Source: Paratinospora sagittata (lineage: Eukaryota > Streptophyta > Magnoliopsida > Ranunculales > Menispermaceae). From it: a stretch of DNA of 64,000 nucleotides. The notes under the pieces were generated by a model. The model was not told the DNA's origin. It saw only the letters and a program-made list of their open reading frames with translations, and searched no databases. Where the stretch lies: contig JAYMFD010000872.1 of NCBI GenBank assembly GCA_035771175.1, positions 1 through 64,000 on the forward strand, in the 5' to 3' direction. The position numbers and the translations under genes are program-made. This document shows, piece after piece, positions 1 through 12,726 of this stretch. Numbering within the stretch: position 1 is the stretch's first letter; each line of letters starts with the position of its first letter.

Positions 1-1481
1 ACAAATCTGAAATCTTGGATTTAAATTAACTAAATTTACTTAGAACATGTGTTTGAGGCAATCGCGACCAATCCGCCGGATTGCTTTCTCCACCAACTCT
101 TTAATCGTTCCAATATCCTTTTAGGAACCCCCGGAATAAATGGAATTCCATTCCAATATCCCGGTGAATTTTTGACCCCAAATCTAAAATTTTGGGTTTT
201 AATGAACTAAATTTACTTAGAAAATGTGTTTCAGGCAATCGCGACCAATCCACCGGAATGCTTTCTCCAACAACTTTTTGAGCGAGTCCCAATATCCTTT
301 TAGGAACCCCCGGAATAGATGGAACTCTGTTCCAATATCCCGGTGAATTTTTGACCTCCAAAGCTAAAATTTTGGTTTAAATGAACTAAATTTACTTGGA
401 AAATGTGTTTCACGCAATAGCGACCAATCCACCGGATTGCTTTCTGCACGAACTCTTTGAGCGAGTCCCAATATCCTTCCAGGAACCCCCGAAATTGATG
501 AAAATCTGTTCAAATGTCCCGGTGAATTTTTGACCCCCAAATCTAAAATTTTGGATTTAAATGAACTAAATTTACTTAGAAAATGTGTTTGAGGCAATCG
601 CGGCCAACCCACCGGATTGCTTTCTCCACCAACTCTTTGATCGTTCCAATATCCTTTTAGGAACCCCCGAAATAAATGGAACTCCATTCCAATATCCCGG
701 TGAATTTTTCACCCCAAATCTAAAATTTTGGGTTTAAATGAACTAAATTTACTTAGAAAATGTGTTTCAGGCAATCGCGACCAATCCACCGGAATGCTTT
801 CTCCACCAACTCTTTGATCGTTCCAATATCCTTCTAGGAACCCACGGAATAAATGGAACTCCATTCCAATCTCCCGGTAAATTTTTGACCCCATATCTAA
901 AATTTTGGCTTTAAATGAACTAAATTTACTTAGAAAATGTGTTCCAAGCAATCGCAACCAATCCACCGAAATGCTTTCTCCACCAACTTTTTGAGCGAGT
1001 CCCAATGTCATTCTAGGAACCCCCGTAATAGATGGAACTCCGTTCCAATATCCCGGTGAATTTTTAACCTCCAAAGCTAAAATTTTGGTTTAAATGAACT
1101 AAATTTACTTGGAAAATGTGTTTCAGGCAATAGCGACCAATCCACCGGATTGATTTCTGCACGAACTCTTTGAGCGAGTCCCAATATCCTTCCAGGAACC
1201 CCCAAAATAGATGAAACTCTGTTCCAATGTCCCGGTAAATTTTTGACCCCCAAATCTAAAATTTTGGATTTAAATGAACTAAATTTACTTAGAAAATGTG
1301 TTTGAGGCAATCGCGACCAACCCACCGGATTGCTTTCTCCAGCAACTCTTTGATCGTTCCAATATCCTTCTAGGAACCCACGGAATAAATGGAACTCCGT
1401 TCCAATGTCCCGGTGAATTTTTGACCCCCAAATCTAAAATTTTGGGTTTAAATGAACTAAATTTACTTAGAAAATGTGTTT

Positions 1482-1486
1482 CAGGC
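1482..1486. repeat. Target-site duplication CAGGC, left
   Basis: CAGGC immediately before TGTGACGCC. Removing the element and one copy restores TTTCAGGCAATCG, as seen in homologous units. Confidence 0.9.
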
Positions 1487-2000
1487 TGTGACGCCCCGAA
1501 AATTATTTCATCTAGCCCATAACCCAATTGTATTTTGCCCAAACTCTATGTGTTGCCTTGATATGTTTGGTGTTTGTTTGATGATTGTTTAATGTTTGTA
1601 TAGTTAATGCTTGATAATGTATATAAATATATGTATCATAAATTGTATATGAGTCATGTTAAATTAAAGTTTAATGCATATGTTATTATTTATGCATGGG
1701 CTCATTAAACCATGAATTGATATGGGTTAGGATTGATGGAATAAAAGGATAAATGAAATTGAAGATTTGGTGTATTAAATGGATTGGACATTTAAAATAC
1801 ATGTGGTTGGTATGGGTAGTATGAGACCAACACATGTGAAGGTTGGTGCAAGAAAGAAGACAAGTGGGCATTGGACACTTGTCCACTTTCATGCACCAAC
1901 CTTCACATGTGTTGGTCTCATACTACCCATACCACATAGAGTTTGGGCAAAATACAATTGGGTAATGGGCTAGATGAAATAATTTTCGGGGGGCGTCACA
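1487..2000. mobile_element. 514-bp insertion with inverted termini: solo LTR or foldback/MITE-like element
   Basis: Non-satellite DNA that interrupts a monomer exactly. It begins TGTGACGCCCC and ends GGGCGTCACA. The first 66 bp (1,487-1,552) and last 68 bp (1,933-2,000) are inverted repeats, differing by a 2-bp indel and about one mismatch. It is flanked by the 5-bp direct repeat CAGGC. TG...CA ends, the 5-bp duplication and an internal TATATAAATA (about 1,620-1,629) fit a solo LTR; such long terminal inverted repeats are more typical of a foldback or MITE-like element. No credible coding region is present. Sister HOR units at about 5,567 and 9,128 keep the empty site, so it inserted after the 12-mer was amplified. 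The boundaries are certain; the class is not. Confidence 0.75.
1802..1938. repeat. Long internal inverted repeat (hairpin) inside the 514-bp element
   Basis: The left arm (about 1,802-1,866) and right arm (about 1,876-1,938) are reverse complements over roughly 60 bp, with a 9-bp loop, a 4-bp bulge and a few mismatches. Core arm motifs are GGTAGTATGAGACCAACAC and its complement. The right arm runs into the right terminal inverted repeat, so the element contains nested foldback structure that could form a hairpin RNA if transcribed. Confidence 0.85.
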
Positions 2001-2005
2001 CAGGC
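2001..2005. repeat. Target-site duplication CAGGC, right
   Basis: CAGGC immediately after GGCGTCACA, followed by normal monomer sequence AATCGCGACC. Confidence 0.9.
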
Positions 2006-2359
2006 AATCGCGACCAATCCACCGGATTGCTTTCTCCACCAACTTTTTGAGCGAGTTCCAATATCCTTCTAGGAACCACCGGAATAGATGGAACTCCGTT
2101 CCAATATCCCGGTGAATTTTTTCTCTCCAAAGCTAAAATCTTGGTTTAAATGAACTAAATTTACTTAGAAAATGTGTTTAAGGCAATCGCGACCAATCCA
2201 CCGGATTGCTTTCTCCACCAACTCTTTGAGCGAGTCCCAATATCCTTCTAGGAACCCCCGGAATAGATGGAATTTCGTTCCAATATCCCGATGAATTTTT
2301 GACCCCCAAACCAAAAGTGTTATTTAATGAATTAAAATGGCTTAGAAAATGCGTTTGAG

Positions 2360-2533
2360 GCAACCATAACCAATCCACTGGGCTTTTTTCTCCCATAAGA
2401 CGTTGCACGAGACTCAATATCCTACTAGGAACCCCGTAGAGTCGATGAAACCTCGTTCCGAGGTCCTGATGAATTTTTGACACCAAAATCGGAAGTTTAT
2501 ATCAACTAAATTCACTTAGAAAACGAGTTTGAG
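2360..2533. repeat. Divergent 174-bp marker monomer, one per HOR unit (first of 13)
   Basis: This monomer is clearly homologous to the others but far more diverged. It carries GCAACCATAACCAATCC, CTCCCATAAGACGTTG, GACTCAATATCCTACTAGG, a CCTCGTTCCGAGG dyad and CACCAAAATCGGAAG. It is 174 bp instead of 177-180. Thirteen copies begin at 2,360, 3,784, 5,921, 7,345, 9,482, 10,906, 12,330, 13,754, 15,178, 17,315, 19,453, 21,236 and 22,660, one per complete unit. I saw none in 24-64 kb. The spacing of these copies gives the unit lengths directly. Confidence 0.9.
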
Positions 2534-2756
2534 GCAATTGCGACCAATCCACCGCATTGTTTTCCCCACCAACTCTTTGTGCGAGTCCCAATGTCCTTCT
2601 AGGAACCTTCGGAATAAATGGAACTCCGTTCTAATATCCCGGTGAATTTTTGACCACCAAATCTGAAATTTTGTATTTAAATTAACTAAATTTACTTAGA
2701 AAATGTGTTTGAGGCAATCGCGACCAATCCACCAGATTGCTTTCTCCACCAACTCT

Positions 2757-4180
2757 TTAATCGTTCCAATATCCTTTTAGGAACCCCCGGAATAAATGGA
2801 ACTCCATTCCAATATCCCGGTGAATTTTTGACCCCAAATCTAAAATTTTGGGTTTTAATGAACTAAATTTACTTAGAAAATGTGTTTCAGGCAATCGCGA
2901 CCAATCCACCGGAATGCTTTCTCCACCAACTTTTTGAGCGAGTCCCAATATCCTTTTAGGAACCCCCGGAATAGATGGAACTCCGTTCCAATATCCCGGT
3001 GAATTTTTGACCTCCAAAGCTAAAATTTTGGTTTAAATGAACTAAATTTACTTGGAAAATGTGTTTCAGGCAATAGCGACCAATCCACCGGATTGATTTC
3101 TGCACGAACTCTTTGAGCGAGTCCCAATATCCTTCCAGGAACCCCCAAAATATATTAAACTCTGTTCCAATGTCCCGGTAAATTTTTGACCCCCAAATCT
3201 AAAATTTTGGATTTAAATGAACTAAATTTACTTAGAAAATGTGTTTGAGGCAATCGCGACCAACCCACCGGATTGCTTTGTCCAGCAACTCTTTGATCGT
3301 TCCAATATCCTTCTAGGAACCCACGGAATAAATGGAACTCCGTTCCAATGTCCCAGTGATTTTTTGCCCCCCAAATCTAAAATTTTGGGTTTAAATGAAC
3401 TAAATTTACTTAGAAAATGTGTTTCAGGCAATCGCGACCAATCCACCGGATTGCTTTCTCCACCAACTTTTTGAGCGAGTCCCAATATCCTTCTAGGAAC
3501 TACCGGAATAGATGGAACTCCGTTCCAATATCCCGGTGAATTTTTTCTCTCCAAAGCTAAAATCTTGGTTTAAATGAACTAAATTTACTTAGAAAATGTG
3601 TTTAAGGCAATCGCGACCAATCCACCGGATTGCTTTCTCCACCAACTCTTTAAGTGAGTCCCAATATCCTTCTAGGAACCCTCGGAATAGATGGAATTCC
3701 GTTCCAATATCCCGATGAATTTTTGACCCCCAAACCAAAAGTGTTATTTAATGAATTAAAATGGCTTAGAAACTGCGTTTGAGGCAACCATAACCAATCC
3801 ACTGGGCTTTTTTCTCCCATAAGACATTGCGCGAGACTCAATATCCTACTAGGAACCCCGTAGAGTCGATGAAACCTCGTTCCGAGGTCCTGATGAATTT
3901 TTGACACCAAAATCGGAAGTTTATATGCACTAAATTCACTTAGAAAACGAGTTTGAGGCAATTGCGACCAATCCACCGCATTGTTTTCTCCCCCAACTCT
4001 TTGTGCGAGTCCCAATGTCCTTCTAGGAACCTCCGGAATAAATGGAACTCCGTTATAATATCCCGGTGAATTTTTGACCACCAAATCTGAAATCTTGGAT
4101 TTAAATTAACTAAATTTACTTAGAAAATGTGTTTGAGGCAATCGCGACCAATCCGCCGGATTGCTTTCTCCACCAACTCT
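2757..4180. repeat. HOR unit 2: 8-mer (1,424 bp)
   Basis: An 8-monomer unit that lacks the four extra monomers of the 12-mer. With unit 1 it forms a 20-monomer composite. It shares private variants with unit 4, for example TTTAAGTGAGTCCC near 3,650 and AAACTGCGTTTG near 3,772, so units 2 and 4 descend from one composite duplication. Its marker monomer starts at 3,784. Confidence 0.85.
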
Positions 4181-6317
4181 TTAATCGTTCCAATATCCTT
4201 TTAGGAACCCCCGGAATAAATGGAACTCCATTCCAATATCCCGGTGAATTTTTGACCCCAACTCTAAAATTTTGGGTTTTAATGAACTAAATTTACTTAG
4301 AAAATGTGTTTCAGGCAATCGCGACCAATCCACCGGAATGCTTTCTCCAACAACTTTTTGAGCGAGTCCCAATATCCTTTTAGGAACCCCCGGAATAGAT
4401 GGAACTCTGTTCCAATATCCCGGTGAATTTTTGACCTCCAAAGCTAAAATTTTGGTTTAAATGAACTAAATTTACTTGGAAAATGTGTTTCACGCAATAG
4501 CGACCAATCCACCGGATTGCTTTCTGCACGAACTCTTTGAGCGAGTCCCAATATCCTTCCAGGAACCCCCGAAATTGATGAAAATCTGTTCAAATGTCCC
4601 GGTGAATTTTTGACCCCCAAATCTAAAATTTTGGATTTAAATGAACTAAATTTACTTAGAAAATGTGTTTGAGGCAATCGCGGCCAACCCACCGGATTGC
4701 TTTCTCCACCAACTCTTTGATCGTTCCAATATCCTTTTAGGAACCCCCGAAATAAATGGAACTCCATTCCAATATCCCGGTGAATTTTTCACCCCAAATC
4801 TAAAATTTTGGGTTTAAATGAACTAAATTTACTTAGAAAATGTGTTTCAGGCAATCGCGACCAATCCACCGGAATGCTTTCTCCACCAACTCTTTGATCG
4901 TTCCAATATCCTTCTAGGAACCCACGGAATAAATGGAACTCCATTCCAATCTCCCGGTAAATTTTTGACCCCATATCTAAAATTTTGGGTTTAAATGAAC
5001 TAAATTTACTTAGAAAATGTGTTCCAAGCAATCGCAACCAATCCACCGAAATGCTTTCTCCACCAACTTTTTGAGCGAGTCCCAATATCGTTCTAGGAAC
5101 CCCCGTAATAGATGGAACTCCGTTCCAATATCCCGGTGAATTTTTAACCTCCAAAGCTAAAATTTTGGTTTAAATGAACTAAATTTACTTGGAAAATGTG
5201 TTTCAGGCAATAGCGACCAATCCACCGGATTGATTTCTGCACGAACTCTTTGAGCGAGTCCCAATATCCTTCCAGGAACCCCCAAAATAGATGAAACTCT
5301 GTTCCAATGTCCCGGTAAATTTTTGACCCCCAAATCTAAAATTTTGGATTTAAATGAACTAAATTTACTTAGAAAATGTGTTTGAGGCAATCGCGACCAA
5401 CCCACCGGATTGCTTTCTCCAGCAACTCTTTGATCGTTACAATATCCTTCTAGGAACCCACGGAATAAATGGAACTCCGTTCCAATGTCCCGGTGAATTT
5501 TTGACCCCCAAATCTAAAATTTTGGGTTTAAATGAACTAAATTTACTTAGAAAATGTGTTTCAGGCAATCGCGACCAATCCACCGGATTGCTTTCTCCAC
5601 CAACTTTTTGAGCGAGTTCCAATATCCTTCTAGGAACCACCGGAATAGATGGAACTCCGTTCCAATATCCCGGTGAATTTTTTCTCTCCAAAGCTAAAAT
5701 CTTGGTTTAAATGAACTAAATTTACTTAGAAAATGTGTTTAAGGCAATCGCGACCAATCCACCGGATTGCTTTCTCCACCAACTCTTTGAGCGAGTCCCA
5801 ATATCCTTCTAGGAACCCCCGGAATAGATGGAATTTCGTTCCAATATCCCGATGAATTTTTGACCCCCAAACCAAAAGTGTTATTTAATGAATTAAAATG
5901 GCTTAGAAAATGCGTTTGAGGCAACCATAACCAATCCACTGGGCTTTTTTCTCCCATAAGACGTTGCGCGAGACTCAATATCCTACTAGGAACCCCGTAG
6001 AGTCGATGAAACCTCGTTCCGAGGTCCTGATGAATTTTTGACACCAAAATCGGAAGTTTATATCAACTAAATTCACTTAGAAAACGAGTTTGAGGCAATT
6101 GCGACCAATCCACCGCATTGTTTTCCCCACCAACTCTTTGTGCGAGTCCCAATGTCCTTCTAGGAACCTTCGGAATAAATGGAACTCCGTTCTAATATCC
6201 CGGTGAATTTTTGACCACCAAATCTGAAATTTTGTATTTAAATTAACTAAATTTACTTAGAAAATGTGTTTGAGGCAATCGCGACCAATCCACCAGATTG
6301 CTTTCTCCACCAACTCT
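4181..6317. repeat. HOR unit 3: 12-mer (2,137 bp)
   Basis: This is the nearly identical counterpart of unit 1 without the insertion. The position matching the unit 1 insertion, near 5,562-5,570, reads TTTCAGGCAATCG and is an intact empty site. The marker monomer starts at 5,921. Confidence 0.85.
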
Positions 6318-7741
6318 TTAATCGTTCCAATATCCTTTTAGGAACCCCCGGAATAAATGGAACTCCATTCCAATATCCCGGTGAATTTTTGACCCCAAAT
6401 CTAAAATTTTGGGTTTTAATGAACTAAATTTACTTAGAAAATGTGTTTCAGGCAATCGCGACCAATCCACCGGAATGCTTTCTCCACCAACTTTTTGAGC
6501 GAGTCCCAATATCCTTTTAGGAACCCCCGGAATAGATGGAACTCCGTTCCAATATCCCGGTGAATTTTTGACCTCCAAAGCTAAAATTTTGGTTTAAATG
6601 AACTAAATTTACTTGGAAAATGTGTTTCAGGCAATAGCGACCAATCCACCGGATTGATTTCTGCACGAACTCTTTGAGCGAGTCCCAATATCCTTCCAGG
6701 AACCCCCAAAATATATTAAACTCTGTTCCAATGTCCCGGTAAATTTTTGACCCCCAAATCTAAAATTTTGGATTTAAATGAACTAAATTTACTTAGAAAA
6801 TGTGTTTGAGGCAATCGCGACCAACCCACCGGATTGCTTTCTCCAGCAACTCTTTGATCGTTCCAATATCCTTCTAGGAACCCACGGAATAAATGGAACT
6901 CCGTTCCAATGTCCCAGTGATTTTTTGCCCCCCAAATCTAAAATTTTGGGTTTAAATGAACTAAATTTACTTAGAAAATGTGTTTCAGGCAATCGCGACC
7001 AATCCACCGGATTGCTTTCTCCACCAACTTTTTGAGCGAGTCCCAATATCCTTCTAGGAACCACCGGAATAGATGGAACTCCGTTCCAATATCCCGGTGA
7101 ATTTTTTCTCTCCAAAGCTAAAATCTTGGTTTAAATGAACTAAATTTACTTAGAAAATGTGTTTAAGGCAATCGCGACCAATCCACCGGATTGCTTTCTC
7201 CACCAACTCTTTAAGTGAGTCCCAATATCCTTCTAGGAACCCCCGGAATAGATGGAATTCCGTTCCAATATCCCGATGAATTTTTGACCCCCAAACCAAA
7301 AGTGTTATTTAATGAATTAAAATGGCTTAGAAACTGCGTTTGAGGCAACCATAACCAATCCACTGGGCTTTTTTCTCCCATAAGACATTGCGCGAGACTC
7401 AATATCCTACTAGGAACCCCGTAGAGTCGATGAAACCTCGTTCCGAGGTCCTGATGAATTTTTGACACCAAAATCGGAAGTTTATATGCACTAAATTCAC
7501 TTAGAAAACGAGTTTGAGGCAATTGCGACCAATCCACCGCATTGTTTTCTCCCCCAACTCTTTGTGCGAGTCCCAATGTCCTTCTAGGAACCTCCGGAAT
7601 AAATGGAACTCCGTTATAATATCCCGGTGAATTTTTGACCACCAAATCTGAAATCTTGGATTTAAATTAACTAAATTTACTTAGAAAATGTGTTTGAGGC
7701 AATCGCGACCAATCCGCCGGATTGCTTTCTCCACCAACTCT
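6318..7741. repeat. HOR unit 4: 8-mer (1,424 bp)
   Basis: An 8-mer matching unit 2, including TTTAAGTGAGTCCC (near 7,211) and AAACTGCGTTTG. It differs near 6,841, where it has TTTCTCCAGC in place of the TTTGTCCAGC of units 2 and 6-9. The marker monomer starts at 7,345. Confidence 0.85.
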
Positions 7742-9878
7742 TTAATCGTTCCAATATCCTTTTAGGAACCCCCGGAATAAATGGAACTCCATTCCAATAT
7801 CCCGGTGAATTTTTGACCCCAACTCTAAAATTTTGGGTTTTAATGAACTAAATTTACTTAGAAAATGTGTTTCAGGCAATCGCGACCAATCCACCGGAAT
7901 GCTTTCTCCAACAACTTTTTGAGCGAGTCCCAATATCCTTTTAGGAACCCCCGGAATAGATGGAACTCTGTTCCAATATCCCGGTGAATTTTTGACCTCC
8001 AAAGCTAAAATTTTGGTTTAAATGAACTAAATTTACTTGGAAAATGTGTTTCACGCAATAGCGACCAATCCACCGGATTGCTTTCTGCACGAACTCTTTG
8101 AGCGAGTCCCAATATCCTTCCAGGAACCCCCGAAATTGATGAAAATCTGTTCAAATGTCCCGGTGAATTTTTGACCCCCAAATCTAAAATTTTGGATTTA
8201 AATGAACTAAATTTACTTAGAAAATGTGTTTGAGGCAATCGCGGCCAACCCACCGGATTGCTTTCTCCACCAACTCTTTGATCGTTCCAATATCCTTTTA
8301 GGAACCCCCGAAATAAATGGAACTCCATTCCAATATCCCGGTGAATTTTTCACCCCAAATCTAAAATTTTGGGTTTAAATGAACTAAATTTACTTAGAAA
8401 ATGTGTTTCAGGCAATCGCGACCAATCCACCGGAATGCTTTCTCCACCAACTCTTTGATCGTTCCAATATCCTTCTAGGAACCCACGGAATAAATGGAAC
8501 TCCATTCCAATCTCCCGGTAAATTTTTGACCCCATATCTAAAATTTTGGGTTTAAATGAACTAAATTTACTTAGAAAATGTGTTCCAAGCAATCGCAACC
8601 AATCCACCGAAATGCTTTCTCCACCAACTTTTTGAGCGAGTCCCAATATCGTTCTAGGAACCCCCGTAATAGATGGAACTCCGTTCCAATATCCCGGTGA
8701 ATTTTTAACCTCCAAAGCTAAAATTTTGGTTTAAATGAACTAAATTTACTTGGAAAATGTGTTTCAGGCAATAGCGACCAATCCACCGGATTGATTTCTG
8801 CACGAACTCTTTGAGCGAGTCCCAATATCCTTCCAGGAACCCCCAAAATAGATGAAACTCTGTTCCAATGTCCCGGTAAATTTTTGACCCCCAAATCTAA
8901 AATTTTGGATTTAAATGAACTAAATTTACTTAGAAAATGTGTTTGAGGCAATCGCGACCAACCCACCGGATTGCTTTCTCCAGCAACTCTTTGATCGTTC
9001 CAATATCCTTCTAGGAACCCACGGAATAAATGGAACTCCGTTCCAATGTCCCGGTGAATTTTTGACCCCCAAATCTAAAATTTTGGGTTTAAATGAACTA
9101 AATTTACTTAGAAAATGTGTTTCAGGCAATCGCGACCAATCCACCGGATTGCTTTCTCCACCAACTTTTTGAGCGAGTTCCAATATCCTTCTAGGAACCA
9201 CCGGAATAGATGGAACTCCGTTCCAATATCCCGGTGAATTTTTTCTCTCCAAAGCTAAAATCTTGGTTTAAATGAACTAAATTTACTTAGAAAATGTGTT
9301 TAAGGCAATCGCGACCAATCCACCGGATTGCTTTCTCCACCAACTCTTTGAGCGAGTCCCAATATCCTTCTAGGAACCCCCGGAATAGATGGAATTTCGT
9401 TCCAATATCCCGATGAATTTTTGACCCCCAAACCAAAAGTGTTATTTAATGAATTAAAATGGCTTAGAAAATGCGTTTGAGGCAACCATAACCAATCCAC
9501 TGGGCTTTTTTCTCCCATAAGACGTTGCGCGAGACTCAATATCCTACTAGGAACCCCGTAGAGTCGATGAAACCTCGTTCCGAGGTCCTGATGAATTTTT
9601 GACACCAAAATCGGAAGTTTATATCAACCAAATTCACTTAGAAAACGAGTTTGAGGCAATTGCGACCAATCCACCGCATTGTTTTCCCCACCAACTCTTT
9701 GTGCGAGTCCCAATGTCCTTCTAGGAACCTTCGGAATAAATGGAACTCCGTTCTAATATCCCGGTGAATTTTTGACCACCAAATCTGAAATTTTGTATTT
9801 AAATTAACTAAATTTACTTAGAAAATGTGTTTGAGGCAATCGCGACCAATCCACCAGATTGCTTTCTCCACCAACTCT
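7742..9878. repeat. HOR unit 5: 12-mer (2,137 bp)
   Basis: A near-identical copy of unit 3 displaced by 3,561 bp, so the 12+8 composite (20 monomers) is itself tandemly repeated. The site matching the 514-bp insertion, near 9,120-9,130, is empty. The marker monomer starts at 9,482. Confidence 0.85.
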
Positions 9879-11302
9879 TTAATCGTTCCAATATCCTTTT
9901 AGGAACCCCCGGAATAAATGGAACTCCATTCCAATATCCCGGTGAATTTTTGACCCCAAATCTAAAATTTTGGGTTTTAATGAACTAAATTTACTTAGAA
10001 AATGTGTTTCAGGCAATCGCGACCAATCCACCGGAATGCTTTCTCCACCAACTTTTTGAGCGAGTCCCAATATCCTTTTAGGAACCCCCGGAATAGATGG
10101 AACTCCGTTCCAATATCCCGGTGAATTTTTGACCTCCAAAGCTAAAATTTTGGTTTAAATGAACTAAATTTACTTGGAAACTGTGTTTCAGGCAATAGCG
10201 ACCAATCCACCGGATTGATTTCTGCACGAACTCTTTGAGCGAGTCCCAATATCCTTCCAGGAACCCCCAAAATATATTAAACTCTGTTCCAATGTCCCGG
10301 TAAATTTTTGACCCCCAATTCTAAAATTTTGGATTTAAATGAACTAAATTTACTTAGAAAATGTGTTTGAGGCAATCGCGACCAACCCACCGGATTGCTT
10401 TGTCCAGCAACTCTTTGATCGTTCCAATATCCTTCTAGGAACCCACGGAATAAATGGAACTCCGTTCCAATGTCCCAGTGATTTTTTGCCCCCCAAATCT
10501 AAAATTTTGGGTTTAAATGAACTAAATTTACTTAGAAAATGTGTTTCAGGCAATCGCGACCAATCCACCGAATTGCTTTCTCCACCAACTTTTTGAGCGA
10601 GTCCCAATATCCTTCTAGGAACCACCGGAATAGATGGAACTCCGTTCCAATATCCCGGTGAATTTTTTCTCTCCAAAGCTAAAATCTTGGTTTAAATGAA
10701 CTAAATTTACTTAGAAAATGTGTTTAAGGCAATCGCGACCAATCCACCGGATTGCTTTCTCCACCAACTCTTTGAGCAAGTCCCAATATCCTTCTAGGAA
10801 CCCCCGGAATAGATGGAATTTCGTTCCAATATCCCGATGAATTTTTGACCCCCAAACCAAAAGTGTTATTTAATGAATTAAAATGGCTTAGAAAATGCGT
10901 TTGAGGCAACCATAACCAATCCACTGGGCTTTTTTCTCCCATAAGACGTTGCGCGAGACTCAATATCCTACTAGGAACCCCGTAGAGTCGATGAAACCTC
11001 GTTCCGAGGTCCTGATGAATTTTTGACACCAAAATCGGAAGTTTATATCAACTAAATTCACTTAGAAAACGAGTTTGAGGCAATTGCGACCAATCCACCG
11101 CATTGTTTTCCCCACCAACTCTTTGTGCGAGTCCTAATGTCCTTCTAGGAACCTTCGGAATAAATGGAACTCCGTTCTAATATCCCGGTGAATTTTTGAC
11201 CACCAAATCTGAAATTTTGTATTTAAATTAACTAAATTTACTTAGAAAATGTGTTTGAGGCAATCGCGACCAATCCACCAGATTGCTTTCTCCACCAACT
11301 CT
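9879..11302. repeat. HOR unit 6: 8-mer (1,424 bp)
   Basis: First of four successive 8-mers (units 6-9). From here the 12-mer/8-mer alternation stops until 15,575. The marker monomer starts at 10,906. Confidence 0.85.
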
Positions 11303-12726
11303 TTAATCGTTCCAATATCCTTTTAGGAACCCCCGGAATAAATGGAACTCCATTCCAATATCCCGGTGAATTTTTGACCCCAAATCTAAAATTTTGGGTT
11401 TTAATGAACTAAATTTACTTAGAAAATGTGTTTCAGGCAATCGCGACCAATCCACCGGAATGCTTTCTCCACCAACTTTTTGAGCGAGTCCCAATATCCT
11501 TTTAGGAACCCCCGGAATAGATGGAACTCCGTTCCAATATCCCGGTGAATTTTTGACCTCTAAAGCTAAAATTTTGGTTTAAATGAACTAAATTTACTTG
11601 GAAAATGTGTTTCAGGCAATAGCGACCAATCCACCGGATTGATTTCTGCACGAACTCTTTGAGCGAGTCCCAATATCCTTCCAGGAACCCCCAAAATATA
11701 TTAAACTCTGTTCCAATGTCCCGGTAAATTTTTGACCCCCAAATCTAAAATTTTGGATTTAAATGAACTAAATTTACTTAGAAAATGTGTTTGAGGCAAT
11801 CGCGACCAACCCACCGGATTGCTTTGTCCAGCAACTCTTTGATCGTTCCAATATCCTTCTAGGAACCCACGGAATAAATGGAACTCCGTTCCAATGTCCC
11901 AGTGATTTTTTGCCCCCCAAATCTAAAATTTTGGGTTTAAATGAACTAAATTTACTTAGAAAATGTGTTTCAGGCAATCGCGACCAATCCACCGGATTGC
12001 TTTCTCCACCAACTTTTTGAGCGAGTCCCAACATCCTTCTAGGAACCACCGGAATAGATGGAACTCCGTTCCAATATCCCGGTGAATTTTTTCTCTCCAA
12101 AGCTAAAATCTTGGTTTAAATGAACTAAATTTACTTAGAAAATGTGTTTAAGGCAATCGCGACCAATCCACCGGATTGCTTTCTCCACCAACTCTTTGAG
12201 CGAGTCCCAATATCCTTCTAGGAACCCCCGGAATAGATGGAATTTCGTTCCAATATCCCGATGAATTTTTGACCCCCAAACCAAAAGTGTTATTTAATGA
12301 ATTAAAATGGCTTAGAAAATGCGTTTGAGGCAACCATAACCAATCCACTGGGCTTTTTTCTCCCATAAGACGTTGCGCGAGACTCAATATCCTACTAGGA
12401 ACCCCGTAGAGTCGATGAAACCTCGTTCCGAGGTCCTGATGAATTTTTGACACCAAAATCGGAAGTTTATATCAACTAAATTCACTTAGAAAACGAGTTT
12501 GAGGCAATTGCGACCAATCCACCGCATTGTTTTCCCCACCAACTCTTTGTGCGAGTCCCAATGTCCTTCTAGGAACCTTCGGAATAAATGGAACTCCGTT
12601 CTAATATCCCGGTGAATTTTTGACCACCAAATCTGAAATTTTGTATTTAAATTAACTAAATTTACTTAGAAAATGTGTTTGAGGCAATCGCGACCAATCC
12701 ACCAGATTGCTTTCTCCACCAACTCT
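11303..12726. repeat. HOR unit 7: 8-mer (1,424 bp)
   Basis: An 8-mer with a private variant, GAGTCCCAACATCC (near 12,026-12,032), shared only with unit 8. The two look like sister products of one tandem duplication. The marker monomer starts at 12,330. Confidence 0.85.

Larger units (their letters stand above)
101..2756. repeat. HOR unit 1: 12-mer carrying the 514-bp insertion
   Basis: This unit spans 2,656 bp, which is 2,137 bp (12 monomers) plus 519 bp, exactly the 514-bp element and its 5-bp target duplication. It holds the four extra monomers (about 364-1,075) that distinguish 12-mers from 8-mers and a divergent marker monomer at 2,360. Unit edges here and below are set by phase, as recurrences of one point in the repeat, and are not biological boundaries. 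Confidence 0.85.

Noticed and set aside
1686..1973. Two overlapping open frames on opposite strands in the 514-bp element, rich in Cys/His/Thr.
   Set aside because: They lie on the internal inverted repeat, are short, lack any recognisable domain, and mirror each other because the arms are reverse complements.
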